Positions 1 through 11,547 are shown, counted from the first letter of the stretch. The stretch: DNA of 64,000 nt from Cornus controversa (GCA_026545225.1 CM048848.1:43266806-43330805), one strand, 5' to 3'. Numbers and translations: made by a program. The notes: generated from the letters alone by a model not told the origin.

Positions 1-557
1 TATTTGGGTGTATAATAGTAAAATCATCCTAAAATATTATTTCAAATCATTATAGGGGAGATTAGTGCAATTATGACAAAGTTAAGGAGAGTTCAGTACA
101 ATTACGGCAAACCTCAGGAGATGTTATTGTATTTTATTCTATTTGAAATATAATGTGATATTATAATGTAAGGACAAAATTGTCTTTTCACTCATAAAAT
201 TTATTTCGATCACCGAAAAAATTAATTTAAAGGAGGTGAAAGAAATAAAGGTCAAACGGTTTATTTGAATGTAATTTGACCAAATCTCATGAGAGACCAA
301 TAAATTTAACCATAAAAGAAAAGAAAGTAAAAGAAAAGAATAGAAAAGAATCCAAGCATTTTTTTATTTTATTTTTTATCATTCAAACCTTCTTTTCTCC
401 AATAGAATTTGTGCCATTGATAGTACAACAAACTCTTGATTCTAGATGTAGCGTCTTTGGCACAATACCATATTCAAAGAAACATTATTATGGTCTCCTT
501 AAAAAGAGAAAAAGAGACAGAAGAACAATTTGTCCAAATTGCCATGAAAGTGGATTC

Positions 558-595
<38 letters not shown>

Positions 596-1299
596 TATTT
601 GACAAATAGCAAATGCTTTGAAGTTCAAATGTAGTATGGTGGCAATAGTGGCCACAGTGGAGGGGAAAGAGAGGAATTGAATTCCACCAATTTTGTTATA
701 GACAGTGTTATTTTGGAATTGCACATGACATGGGAAACCCATTATCTGCAATTTTAATTACTAAAATCATCTATAAACTAATAAACTATGGATACCAAAC
801 TAATTTCTTTTGGAAGAGCACAAAATTAATCAACTCATAAGAGTGACCCACTGGTTAAAGAGTCTTGTGGATGAATAGTAAAATCATAAATATAGTCTTG
901 TGTACCACAAAGGTCATCCCCTCACCAGATTGGACTGTGTACTGGGGAGGATCCTCTTCCTTGAAGGATGCCATGCTTAACATTCTTATTTACAACATAA
1001 CCAAATTACCGAACTTGAAAACTAATTAATTGCACTAGTTAAGTTGAAGGATTTAAGGCCCCTTTTGGATTAAGAATGACTATGAGAAAGAGAAAAAGAG
1101 AGATGAAAGAGAGAGAGAGAGAAAGGTCATATGACGGAAGATTTTGCCAAAGAGGTTGAGGAGTGAAAATAAATATCCATCTCTCCAACTTAAAAGTGAA
1201 AGCAAGTAGATCTTGTGTTTTAAAAAATAAAAAGACAAAATTGACTAAAATTGTATCTTAAAAATATGTTTAACAAAAAAAAGATAAGATAGCAACAAC
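1..1299. other. AT-rich intergenic DNA, no gene seen
   Basis: No open reading frame here has recognisable protein similarity; the longest, at 276-560, is Lys/Phe-rich low complexity. Besides the AG microsatellite at 559-589, the stretch around 840-970 has a weak Pol III A-box-like look but no convincing B box. The first 150 bases resemble the end of a MITE cut by the window edge. Confidence 0.6.
559..589. repeat. (AG)n microsatellite
   Basis: A pure AG dinucleotide run of about 15 units. It has no evident link to a gene. Confidence 0.95.
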
Positions 1300-1302
1300 T
1301 TA

Positions 1303-1670
1303 TGCTGCGTTTGCTATGCAACAATGGAATGAAATGAACATTTCATTAAAGTGAGGATAAAATAAGAATGAGAATAGAATGAAATGGTTATTCTCATTCT
1401 ATTGTTTTGTTTCAAACATGAAATGATGCAAGAATGAAATAATGATTATATTATTTTTGGTAATTAGATTTTATTTTTTAATGTTTATTGGGAATGGAAT
1501 AATCATTCCATAGATTGAGTAGTGAAATGAATTTTCATTCTTTTTCATTTCAAAGGAATGACGCGGAATGATTATTCCCACTTAAGTTTTTCTAACCAAA
1601 TAAAGGAATTAATCCAAAAAGGTAATATTAACATTCCATTTCATTCCATTGTTGCGTACCAAACGCAACA
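1303..1670. mobile_element. MITE with 'TGYTGCGTTTG' inverted ends
   Basis: The left end TGCTGCGTTTGCTATGCAAC is matched, inverted and with few changes, by the right end GTTGCGTACCAAACGCAACA. The similarity continues inward for about 30 bp as AATGGAATGAAATG. The interior is AT-rich and made of GGAATGA/TCATTCC-type words, with no coding capacity. Related elements lie near 28.8-29.4 kb and 50.2-50.9 kb. The flanks do not give a matching target duplication (TTA versus AGA), so PIF/Harbinger assignment rests on the 50-kb relative. Confidence 0.75.
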
Positions 1671-1731
1671 AGAATAATGCATTCTTAAAATTCATTTCAA
1701 ACACATCTTAACACCTCCGAAGGAGTTGCGT

Positions 1732-2341
1732 TTAAACCTATAAATAGATCGAATTCGGATCTGACCAGGGTTGATCTGACCTGAAAAGACTATTCCTCAT
1801 TAGACCCGACTCGATAACACGATGGATATTTCATGAATACATAACTGATTTGTTATTAAATAGATATTCGATCCGATAATCCGATTTATTAAGAGTGTAG
1901 TTTTTTTATTTTTGGATAGAAGAAATTAATGTCAAAAGAAATCGACAAACAATGATTAGAATAAAAATGATAGAAAACAAATGATAAATAAAATATGAAA
2001 GGAAAAGGAAAAGAAATTAGATCATTTACTCTTTGTTAAACAAAAACACTTAAGAGTAAGAAGAAAAAAAAAAAAAGGAAGAAGAAGAGGAGAAAATAAT
2101 GATAAAATAATTTTGATAATACATAAATATCATATATTATAGCATTAGGTTATATATATTCAACTTATTACATAATAATATATTATGTTAGATTGGATTA
2201 TTATTAGATCAGATTAACTATAATCTATATCCGATTTATTTAGCTAACGGATTATCAGATTCGGATCATTAATGATTATCATATTAAATCTTCAATCTAT
2301 ATACGATTTATCAAAATAAAATCCGATCTATTAACAGACCT
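1732..2341. mobile_element. Degraded hAT-like non-autonomous element
   Basis: The ends are imperfect inverted copies: TAAACCTATAAATAGATCG on the left and an inverted TAGGTCTGTTAATAGATCG on the right. The interior repeats CCGATCTATT/AATCGGAT words. The flanking octamers GTTGCGTT and GCTGCAAT agree at only 5 of 8 positions, so an old 8-bp target duplication is possible but unproven. Confidence 0.4.
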
Positions 2342-3954
2342 AGCTGCAATGGTTACACACTCACATCCTATGAAATCATGCACACAAAAAAAACAGAAAC
2401 AAAAAAACTAAGAAAATAAAAAAAAGAAACTAGCATGATCAAATGATTTAACTACGCCAAAGATCTTAAGCACTTTTCGAGAGAAATATTCCATTTATTA
2501 TCATTATTTTGCAAACCTCAGTTTTTTTTTTCAAGGCTAAAATTAGTCTTTTTCAGTAGTGCATTTTAATTGTGAACTTATAACAATTTAAAGAAAGAGG
2601 GCAGCAAAAAGTCTTCCAAGAAAAAGAAAAAATCTATTCCAACTGTGTGAAAAAATTTCACCTCTAGTGTGACTTAATGTGAAAGAGTCTCCTGAGACCA
2701 ACAATAAATTTAGACGTTGTAAGTTCAATTATTATAAGATTCGAACCAATGACGTGACATGGCATACCAATAAAAATATATCATTTAGTAAAAATGATAA
2801 AAAATGATCTTACTTATATATAAAAAATACTTTCAATACATTGAAATAGTATATTTTCATTGCTGACATATCAATAGCTTGGTACATCTAACTCACCTAT
2901 TATATTCTCCAAAAACTAATTGTAAATGATATATTTGACTTATATATTTAATGTTCTTAAACCAATAGAAACTCATTTTGAATGATGATGAAAAATTGAG
3001 GGGGGACAAGTGTGGGGATACTTTTTAAAATTTTATATGTACGGAATGAAAACATAAAAAGTTTGAGGGATAAGAACAAAAATATAAATAATCAAACGAA
3101 TCAACTCGAGTTGCATCCTCATGGAGTTGCATCCTCATAATTTAATGGTATATTTGATTTAATAGCGTTACGTTCTCGATTAATAGTATTGTATTTTCAT
3201 TTTAATTGTGTTGCGTATATAGTAGATAAAACTATATATATATATATATATGAAACTATATATATATATATAGAGAATCCAGTTCCGATGGTCTCCTCGT
3301 CTGAACAGAAGACACAAATTGACAGTCAGAAAAAGCACCCAACAGACAAATGGGAAGAACACAAGGCAAAGTTATTTATTTTTCATGTCATATCAAGTGA
3401 CTTTGGGGCCATAAATCACCATTTTCTTGCTGTAGCATTATTATTATTATGTGAGTCCCACTAATTGCTTTCTTTACAGCAACTATTTAGAGGAAAATGA
3501 CACAGTGGCTTCTTCAATTTCAAACTCAAAATGATTTTGGTGGACTACACCTATAATGGCCTATAACAATTGGAATTGACCCCTTCCATCTCCAGCAATC
3601 ACTTTGTCCTAAACCTTTAGAAAGACATTGGTCAATGGGGACATTTTCCTATATGAAATGATGATCTTCAATGGTTGACTTTTGAGCTTAAAATCATGAT
3701 TGATTCAATGAGTTCAAGTCATCAATGTTGGTCTGTTGATTGCTCCATTAGAAACTTCTTTGTCTTGGACATGGTGGTCAACTGCAACTGTGCCTCTCTG
3801 GGAAAATAAATATATTAAAAATTGGGAGTTTGACTAGAAACTAATGATGTTGTTCTAGAGTATTTTTCACTTTTTCCTCCTCCACACATGCCATCACTTT
3901 TTTCTCATTTTAAAGCTTCGGGTCTTTGTTTTATATTTCACTCCACTAGTCGTC
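2342..3954. other. AT-rich intergenic DNA, no gene seen
   Basis: No reading frame with family resemblance. It contains two short (TA)n runs (3232-3251 and 3256-3272) separated by TGAAAC. The reading frames crossing them are low-complexity artefacts. Confidence 0.55.
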
Positions 3955-4133
3955 GTAAGAAGAGTAATGATAGAGAGTTCGAATCGGATTAAGTTAAAAA
4001 TAATTTTATGAGAGTGAAGTAGTAGGTTCCACCATATAATATCATGTCATGTGATGGGATCTACCACTCCACTAACATAAAAATAAAATCGGACTCATCC
4101 GATCGATCTTCAAATCATTATTCTAATAACAAA
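3955..4133. mobile_element. Foldback MITE-like palindrome
   Basis: The left half, starting near GAGTAATGATAGAGAG and containing ATCGGATTAAG, pairs imperfectly with the right half read in reverse (GAATAATGATTTGAAG ... TCGGATGAGTCCG). The two arms are about 75 bp each around TTCCACCATATAATATCATG. There is no coding capacity and no clean target duplication. Confidence 0.5.
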
Positions 4134-4559
4134 TTACATTTGACTTAAAAATCTTCTCTGTCTATATATATATTTTACTTAAGTTTAAGTAATTGTATAA
4201 ATAAGTAAGAATGTACAAAAGTCCAATAATGGATCAGGCCCAACATAGTTGGACTAAACAAAAGGAGCAGGGCATAAAGGGCCCAAACCAGAAGCCTAAA
4301 TGGAGAGACACTCCATTGCAACAGCAGCAATTCATGAAGAGAGGAGAGGCATATGCCGAATAGAAATGGATTCTCTCTGTTAGTTTCTCTCTCCAAACAT
4401 AATGGTTATGAATGTGTTACGCCATCACTTGCAACTACTCGTGATGATTACATACACAAATAAATCTTAACAATAATGAAGAAATGACATGTTTATAATC
4501 GTTCGATGATGGTTTGAAGATACTTAGAGAGAAAAATTAATAAAAATGATCCAAAATCA

Positions 4560-4795
4560 TGTCAAATTTCAATATGGAGGCCGAATGAAGCAGGAAGTCA
4601 AGTTCCATGCATGACGAGCTTTCCTTGTTGCGAGGAAATCTTTCACTGATGCAGATAAAAGTCTACCTCTAACTGATTCATGTATTCTTGCAAGAACCAT
4701 GCGTTGGGAGGAGCATGGTACCTTGAAAGTTCGAGCATTACGTTCCTTCCATATGTGGTATACAGATGCCAAGAAGGTAAGCTTGTTGATTGAGT
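4560..4795 (-). mobile_element. LINE (L1-type) ORF2 C-terminal fragment
   Basis: The minus strand encodes the tail typical of plant L1 ORF2 proteins, downstream of the reverse transcriptase: 'SVYHIWKERNARTFK' followed by a basic region and a stop. In plant LINEs the motif YHIW(R/K)ERNAR lies just after the zf-RVT domain. No reverse-transcriptase core is adjacent, so this is a short orphan fragment. Confidence 0.7.
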
Positions 4796-6399
4796 TATAG
4801 GCCGTCTTGGGCTTCTAATGGTAAGACGTCCGGCCTATAAGATTGTTTCAATATGACAAATTAATGTGCATTTCACATAAGCGATTGAAAAGGGCTAGTT
4901 CAGTGCACGAGACTCCCGTCATGTCATTGTAGGGTCTAAGGAAGGTAAGATGTACGCAATCCACAGAGCAATTGAAAGTAGGACCAAATTGCCAATGAAA
5001 AGGGGCAAGCAAAAAACAAATGACTTAAAGATTCATTGCAAGATAAAGCATTAGCTACAAAAGTTTAGGAAGTTCTAGTGGGCTAATCTGCTACTGTTAA
5101 AGGTGGACAGGCTATTCAGAATGGCCATCCACAAAATTAGGTTGTGTTTGGGTGGAAGAAGGATTCCATACCAGATGGGACAATTCAACAGCCTGATAAG
5201 GAGGGAGAGGTGAGCAAAGATATATATATTGGAAAAGCCAAACAGGTAGCAGTATTTGCAGTCTACTTTTCATGGCTTTAGAGTGGCTAAAACTATGCAG
5301 TTCAGTAATACTTTCTCACCTTTCAAAATAAAAGATCGAGATTTCAAGTCTCCATATGAGCATGTGGGTGTCTTTCTTTCTTCTCATGATTAAAAATAAA
5401 TAAAAATCAAAAAGAAAATTAAACCAAGTTAAATCACTAGAAGTGTTTCTTCATTAATCCATTTTGGTGTCATCAATGAAATATACATTTAATCATATTC
5501 ACATATTGATGTACATTATATGCACACTATAAAGAAAACAAAAATTCTGCCTTAATCAAACAACTGGGGAAAAAAAAGAAAAAGAAAAAAAGAAACTCAT
5601 CCAAGATCCTTTTGTTTTTAACCGTTTCTTTTTTTTTTCCCCCTAGGAAAGCTATTACTACTAGGGCACTCTCACAACTTTGCACCTCAGAGAAAATAAT
5701 GTAACAGACTTTCCATCCAACCGCTACGAGGGCACAAGCTGAATGAGAGTGCCCTCCTAGATTTGCTACTCTTCTTTTTTTTGTTTTCCTCCTGTTCAGG
5801 CTCAATGAGAAAGGTGGCACATACAAATATGAAGTACCAATAGTACTAGTTTCTTCAGATTAACAGCTGTACATGCGCCGATTATTGGTGTTCTTTGTGC
5901 CTTGGTTTGGCCATCACGGCAGATGGTAATGATAGAAATTACCTCAGGCCATCCTGCAAAGCTCTTCAGTAAGATTACACCTGGAAAACCTTTTAGGTTA
6001 CGGGAGAGTTGGATGAATTGAAGATGACAACTGAGCAGATTACATTTGCCAGGACATGTAATTTGAAGATGACAACCGATGGGTGAAATGAAACATGTTT
6101 GTCCCGAGCAGGATGACAAAAGAAGCCGTCAGTTGCTGTTTCAGATACATTGATCTACTAGTTTCAAAGTGAAGCACATAGAAAACGAATCAATAATGAA
6201 TTAATCATGTATGTCAAAAATAAAATAAAATAAAATTGACAAAGGAAAACATAACATTAATAAATAATACAAGACAACAAAAAACTCGTCATCATTGTTT
6301 ATGAGTTCAAAATACAATTTCATTTTAGTCATACCATGTTGAATTAAGGTCATATCTTCTGTTAAATCATTAATTTTACATGTCTATCCTCGCTACATC
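4796..6399. other. Unassigned intergenic DNA
   Basis: No confident gene. A 105-codon open frame on the minus strand (5802-6119) has no recognisable domain and no relative elsewhere in the window. A short inverted repeat built on AGGGCACTCTC (about 5660-5755) could form a stem of roughly 100 bases. A direct repeat of TTGAAGATGACAAC occurs near 6015 and 6063. Confidence 0.4.
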
Positions 6400-6690
6400 A
6401 ATGCAGGGCCTGGCCTCGTTGGTCCTCATCGCATTCTTGAAACACCTTAAAACCACATCACCATACATTAATCTTCAATGTATATGGCCAAACCACCTGA
6501 GCAATTTACCTGCATCTTGTCCAGTTTATTGAAACTCAACCACATCATAAAGATGCTAATTTCTGGCCATACCATACTTTCTGGTCTTACCACACACCAC
6601 GCATCTTAACTACACTTGTTCCACTAACATTTGAGCCCAACATGTTGTACCATAAAACATGACTGATAGACATACCATCAGAAGACGCAT
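6400..6690 (-). mobile_element. RTE-type LINE relic, RT C-terminal region
   Basis: The minus strand, allowing frameshifts and stops, gives the order of words known from plant RTE LINE proteins: 'MFYGTTCWA', then 'VVCGKTRKYGMARN', then 'LLRWFGHI'. Intact relatives read approximately YG.ECW, MLRWMCGKTRKD.IRN and LRWFGHVQRRP. The fragment is heavily decayed. Two more RTE 3' ends lie at 17.8-18.0 kb and 60.8-61.0 kb. Confidence 0.65.
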
Positions 6691-7270
6691 TCTTTGATCT
6701 AGCAAGGATATGCCAATCTGACTGGTTCTGGAGTACTCAGTGACAAGGGCAATGATGTGACGGGTAAACTTTCATATCTTCAATTAAACTACATGGAGAA
6801 CAATCACAAAATATATGGTGTCTCTTCTATTCCTATATTGTTCACTCTATAATCTGACAAGCTCCCAAGAATTATCACTTCTCTCTCTTATGTTCCTCTT
6901 ATTTTTGTGTGTTTGAAAGAAATCTAGGACCACTTTTTATAGTTTTAGAATGATTTGGCATCAATTGGAAGCTTTAAGATATAGTCAGGAAGATTAAAAT
7001 TACTTTAGATTAGAGAAGGATGTCCAAATTCATTTATAGCAAAAGTTCTACCTGTCAAAAAGCTCAACTTGATCGATCCAAAGTCTCTAATTCCGCATCA
7101 GTCAATCTAACACGAACTTAATCGATCCATCATTTGACGACATGCTTCAATATGTTAAAATCTAATACAAGATTGATTAAACTCTTGACAGAATACGAAA
7201 ATAGCTTACTAGAATTAACCCGACACTGGACAATCATATTCCTCCTTGATAAAACATTATGTTTATAATT

Positions 7271-7482
7271 TGTGGTGACCCATGTGGGCGGGTGCAAGAC
7301 ACTGGGCGAGCTACCACACTGACAGGCTACAGGATGCTTAATCCCACATTACCTGAGTGTGGAAAGGGTGAAGTGCTTATATGTGTTATTTTATCTCCAA
7401 ATTGTATGATGCCTTTTGGAGTAAAACCTAAGAACAAAATTGTGTGGGCTTGGCCCAAAGCGGACAATATCATAACATGGGA
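7271..7482 (+). repeat. TRIM-type LTR copy 1 (partial)
   Basis: Begins TGTGGTGACCCATGTGGGCG, continues with the CGAGCTACCACACTG block and runs to GCGGACAATATCATA. The same block order appears at 7771-7939 and 8010-8800 (plus strand) and 7640-7761 (minus strand). The end after the GGACAATATC block is replaced by sequence in inverted orientation, so this LTR is broken at its 3' end. Confidence 0.7.
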
Positions 7483-7530
7483 TGGAGCATACGTGAAACA
7501 ATATTGTCTGCTTTTAGCTCCCCTGAACCA

Positions 7531-7609
7531 AAGATTCCCTAGGGGATCACCCATCTTGGTACTACTCTTGCATAAACACGTTTAACTGCGGAGTTTTGAT
7601 GGGTTCACG
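7531..7609 (-). repeat. 5S-rRNA-derived segment of a Cassandra-like TRIM
   Basis: The minus strand matches the 3' two-thirds of plant 5S rRNA with about a dozen changes, including 'AACTCCGCAGTTAAACGTG', 'GAGAGTAGTACCAAGATGGG'-type words and a GGGAATC end where 5S has GGGAAGTC. Cassandra TRIM elements are known to carry a 5S-derived sequence in their LTRs. The segment lies inside TRIM LTR debris and lacks the 5' third of 5S, so it is a transposon piece and not a functional 5S gene. Box A is degenerate; the GATGGGTGA part of the internal promoter is kept. Confidence 0.8.
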
Positions 7610-7639
7610 ACCATCACGACTTTAAAACGCATTGTCATA

Positions 7640-7775
7640 GAAGGGTGCGAACATACATATAGCACTTCACCTTCCCCAGGTGATGTGAGATCATGATACC
7701 CATAGCCTGCCAGTGTGGTAGCTCGCCCAGTGTCTCGCACCCGCCCACAAAGGTCGTCACAATCCACCCCTCTTG
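7640..7775 (-). repeat. TRIM-type LTR copy 2, inverted
   Basis: Reverse-complement copy of the same LTR: on the minus strand it starts GGGGTGGAT (polypurine-like) then TGTGACGACC at 7761, followed by the CACTGGGCGAGCTACCACAC block. It stops near 7640, where it adjoins the 5S-derived piece. Confidence 0.7.
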
Positions 7776-7939
7776 GAGGTCCAATCCCACATCGCCTTGG
7801 TGTGGAAAGAGTGAAGTGTTTATATATGTGGTTCTACCTCCAAATGGTACGAGGCCTTTTAGAGTAAAACCTAAGAAAAAAACATTGCGAGCTTGACCTA
7901 AAGCGGACAATATCATACCTCGTGGAGCGGGTCGTTACA
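7771..7939 (+). repeat. TRIM 5' LTR (5'-truncated)
   Basis: Carries the second half of the LTR: CCAATCCCACATCGCC, AGTAAAACCTAAG, AAAGCGGACAATATCATACC and the terminus GGAGCGGGTCGTTACA. The start is missing and replaced by the inverted copy. Confidence 0.7.
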
Positions 7940-8009
7940 AATGGTATCAAAGTCTGACCCAGCCAGAAGTGTACCGATGGGGACGTCGTTGTCTCCTAGG
8001 GGGGTGGAT
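7940..8009 (+). mobile_element. TRIM internal domain (PBS to PPT)
   Basis: Only about 70 bp separate the two LTRs, as expected of terminal-repeat retrotransposons in miniature. The primer-binding site TGGTATCAAAGTC (7942-7954) resembles the initiator tRNA-Met complement TGGTATCAGAGC with one change. A purine-rich tract, AGGGGGGTGGAT, lies immediately before the next LTR. There is no coding capacity, so the element would depend on another element's proteins. Confidence 0.75.
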
Positions 8010-8800
8010 TGTGGTGACCCTTGTAGGCAGGTGTGATGTGAGCACATGTAGGGATAGCAATTTGCCCTGCCCCATCTCGTTTAAAACCCATTTATGGAAC
8101 CGTTTAAGGAAACGGGGTGGGGATGGAGTTAAGGAAAATAACTCGAGCTTAAACGGGGCGGGGACGGAGTAAGACCCTACCCCGAAGGGTACCCGCCCCG
8201 TTTTAGTATATATATATATATATATTTATACTTATATATATAATATATAAAGGAAATATTAATATTATATATATCATACAACTATACAAGTTTATTATAT
8301 CAGTAATGGATGATTCAATATTAGCCATTGTGTTGCATGTATCTAAATGTGTGTTTTTGGTGTATATGTATCGAAATATCAAATTTATTATTATAAAAAA
8401 TTTTGCATTAAAAAAAAAAATTATAAATGGGATGGGGCAGGGCGGGGAAGTTAAACGGTTATGGGAATGGGGAAGTCAAAACCCGCCCCGTTCATATACG
8501 TTGCGGGGCGGGGACGGGGCGGAGAAAGTTAAACGGTTGTGGGGACGGGGAGGTCAAAACCCGCCTCACCCCGCCCCGTTGACATCCTTAAGCAGATGCG
8601 AGACATTGGGCGAGCTACCACACTGGCAGACTATAGGGTGCTCAATCTCTCATCGTCTAGGTGTGGAAAGGGCGAAGTGCTTATATGTGTGGTTCTATCT
8701 TCAAATGCTATGAGATCTTTTGGAGTAAAACTCAAGAACAAAACCGTGCGGCTTTAGGCCCAAAGTAGACAATATCATACCTTGTGGAGCGGGTCATTAC
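8010..8800 (+). repeat. TRIM 3' LTR, split by a hAT MITE
   Basis: Starts TGTGGTGACCC and ends AGCGGGTCATTAC. It is continuous with the other copies once the element at 8049-8590 and one copy of its 8-bp target duplication are set aside, leaving about 240 bp. This proves that the LTR is older than the MITE. Confidence 0.75.
8049..8590. mobile_element. hAT-type MITE, GC-rich ends
   Basis: Ends are TAGGGATAGCAA and inverted TAAGGATGTCAA, flanked by the octamers AGCACATG (8041-8048) and AGCAGATG (8591-8598), which agree at 7 of 8 bases. That is the 8-bp duplication expected of hAT elements. The interior has GGGGCGGGGACGGGG-type blocks on both sides of an AT-rich core with a (TA)n run. There is no transposase. 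The G-rich blocks could fold into quadruplex-like structures, which is inference only. Confidence 0.85.
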
Positions 8801-8821
8801 TTGATTAGGACTCTCTTGTAC

Positions 8822-9060
8822 CCTGATTAGGACTCTCTTGTAGCCCGGTATTTAAGGGTATCTAGGGTTTGGAGTGAGAAGAGAGAAAACACTAAAAATG
8901 CAGAAATAAAGTAGAGAGTGAGAGATAGGGTTTGGGGTTGAAACTTGTATCTCCTGATTTTCGCATAGTGAAAACTTTCGCCGAATCTTAGCCTTGGATG
9001 TAGGCACATTGCCAAACTACGTAAATTCTTGTGTTATGTGTGTGTAGTGTTTGTTTCGTT
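8822..9060 (+). repeat. Copia-type LTR relic, copy 1
   Basis: Contains GGTATTTAAGGGTATCTAGG (TATA-like), GTTTGGGGTTGAAACTTGTA, TTTTCGCATAGTGAAA and ACGTAAATTCTTGTGTT, in the order seen in plant copia-type LTR R-U5 regions. A second copy lies at 11289-11517. The start has a short tandem duplication of TGATTAGGACTCTCTTGTA. Confidence 0.65.
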
Positions 9061-10199
9061 TTCTGTCGTGTTTCGTGATTGTACTTGGTTTGTGGCTATT
9101 TGTCGTAACAAATTTTTTTATTTTATTTCATATTTTGTATATCTCTCTCTTATATGCTTCTAAAAAGGGAAGACATGGTAAATATCATATTCCTTTTTAT
9201 ATAAAGGGGGAGAAGTGATTAACGGGAAGAGATGTGAGAGATGGAATTTATTTCTTTCTAAGCCTCGTGATATATTCGAGTCTGAAGTTGATCAAAATTA
9301 AATGATTGACAAGTTTTGGGTCTTTTGGGTCATTTTTATTTCCTTTTATGTATATGTAAGAGTGATTGGTTTTCTGGTTGAGTCAGTCATTCTTATGTAT
9401 GAATTTCATTTTTTGTTTAGTTTCAGAACTGCGAAAGGGGAGATTTTTATGAATATTATTCATGTGTTGGCAAAATTTTATTCAAAATCTTGTGTTGTAA
9501 TGTGTCAAAGTGTCTTGAGTCATTCGTGGAAATCTATTGAAGACATGCCAGACACAAAGTGCAAAGAACATGCGAAATATATGCATCCTGAATCACACAT
9601 TTAGGTCACTGGCAAAATAACTGTAGAATAACCCCCATTTGACCTAATTTGATCTTAGTTGGGATCATAAATATGTTTTGAAAGTGTCGGAATAATGGCT
9701 TTCAAAACTTAAGCTTTAAATGTTTTTCGAAACTGGATTTCAAATTGGCAAACAGTAGCTGTCGATAGGTAAAATTTCTTTTAAAACTAGAATGCATCGA
9801 TCAATCTCGATCAAATGTTGTCCAGTAGGCTTCGATCGATCGAACCTATCAGACATGTACTTTTAGTAACTCTCTCAAAAAACAATTTTACAAGGTTTTA
9901 ACTTCCTAAAACGTATGGCACTCCTGACTCCTATATTGGCTATGAATATGGGATTACAGGCAATCTAGGTACGAGTTGAGCATCTCTAATCATTTAGAGA
10001 GAGAGAGTAATTCAGAGGAAAAATTATATTTTATTGAATCTGGGGTTTCCATAGACTATTCTATGCATGATTGAACATTAAGCAAGGAGAAGATCATCAA
10101 TCCAATCCTATGCAACCGAGCAAATCAAAGACATGGACAAGCAATCACCTAAGAAGCAGGTTCTTGAGGTGCGGATGTTATAGATGAGCGGATGAACGG
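9061..10199. other. Repeat debris, no gene seen
   Basis: No protein-coding frame with recognisable motifs. It includes a TCGATCGATCGAAC palindrome cluster (about 9795-9850) of the type found in LTR-like repeats in this window. This may be the interior of a decayed element bounded by the two LTR relics at 8.8-9.1 and 11.3-11.5 kb. Confidence 0.4.
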
Positions 10200-10615
10200 C
10201 CAGAAAACTTTCAGGAAATGTTTTGTGTCATCTATGTGTAAAGGTAACTAGGGGTTCAAGGGTGAATGAACTATTAACCTAGTTGTATTCTCTTTCTCGA
10301 TAATGGATTGTGCCTGACTAGATTAGGTCCCTTGATTTTTCCCTTTTTGGGTTTTCTGCATAAAAAATCTTGTGCCTTTGCTCTTCTTTACTTTACTTTT
10401 GGTTTATTGCTTAATTATGAGTTAGTTGATTGAAACTGAATTTAATTATAATCTAAAAGGCAAACTTCACAAATATCTAACTGGAATTTAAATATGATAT
10501 AACTGATTTTTAAAAAGTTAGTTAAAATTAGAAAAATATCCATAAGACCTATTCACCCCATCCCCTTTAGGTTAAATTCACTGCTCACACTCTAACACAT
10601 CAAAGCCCTGGCCCA
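10200..10615 (+). repeat. LTR 3'-end relic (copia/Sirevirus-like)
   Basis: Contains TTTTTGGGTTTTCTGCATAA and the terminal block CCTATTCACCCCATCCCC, a phrase common at the 3' ends of plant copia LTRs. The same block appears inverted at 20.4 kb and 56.8 kb. No second LTR or coding part is attached. Confidence 0.45.
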
Positions 10616-11288
10616 GTCTAGACTTTCACTATAAATATTTTTATAAAAAAGTGGAGGTCATACTGTAATATTAAACCAATTCATACGTTGAAACATATAA
10701 AAGAAAATGGGCTTACAAAGCCCAAATCAATGCTTCTTGGCTCAAATTTACTCGCAGACAAAGGAAGGGCGGGAGAGAGAGAGAGAAAGAAGGGGATCCG
10801 ACCACTAGCGTCTGGCATCTAGCCTCCACAAAACCACTAAACTAGGTATGTATTGGTTTTTGTCATTCAAGTTCTAGAGTTAAGGCTTTTCTTCCTCTCA
10901 TCTTTTTCCTACTCAATTTAGGGTTAGAGATTCTATCTTTTACTCTTATTTTCTTTATAATTTAGTTATTATTATAACTATTTTGGAGTAATTTTAACTT
11001 AGTGTATGCAATTATTATATATATGTGTGTGTGTGTATTCTACACAGCTGTAGTGGGTACACATATGCATGTATGTATATATTATTGCCTTCTCACTTTC
11101 TCTCTCAAAACCCAATAATGAACATTTTGGTCATTGCATACATTCATAATATTATAGAAAACTAACCAAAAATTAATTTTTTAATACATAAGAATATAAT
11201 TATTGTTATGTTGTGGCCCGAATTTTGTCTTGGCAACCCGATTTTAACCCAAAAAAAATTTATGACCTATTTTTCGCTTACGGATTTT
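10616..11288. other. Intergenic DNA, no gene seen
   Basis: AT-rich with a (GA)n stretch near 10772 and (TATG)/(TG)n near 11019-11036. Nothing coding is supported. Confidence 0.5.
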
Positions 11289-11517
11289 GGAACTGGATTA
11301 GGACTCTATTGTAGCCAGATATACAAGGGCATCTAAGGATTTGAAGTGAGTAATGAGATAAAACGCAGAAAGAGAGTGAGAGAGCAAGAGTTAGAGTTTG
11401 GGGTTGAAACTTGTAATCTCCTAATTTTCGCATAGTGAAATCTTTCGCCGGATCTTTACCGTAGACATAAGTACATCGCCGAACCACGTAAATTCTTGTG
11501 TTCTGTGTGTTGTTGTC
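11289..11517 (+). repeat. Copia-type LTR relic, copy 2
   Basis: Diverged second copy of the relic at 8822-9060 in the same orientation, sharing GGATTAGGACTCTATTGTAG, GTTTGGGGTTGAAACTTGTA, TTCGCATAGTGAAA and CACGTAAATTCTTGTGTT. The minus-strand LINE ends about 30 bp downstream. Confidence 0.65.
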
Positions 11518-11547
11518 CAACCCAACTTTGGATCATGGTGCTTATCT

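Noticed and set aside
840-970. SINE with Pol III boxes
   Set aside because: An A-box-like TGGTTAAAGAGTC is present but there is no convincing B box, poly-A tail or target duplication.
5802-6119. 105-codon minus-strand frame
   Set aside because: No domain, no paralog and no plausible promoter. A decayed gene scrap is possible but cannot be supported.
7531-7609. Functional 5S rRNA gene
   Set aside because: The 5' third is missing, box A is degenerate, and it lies within TRIM LTR debris. It is better explained as Cassandra-derived.
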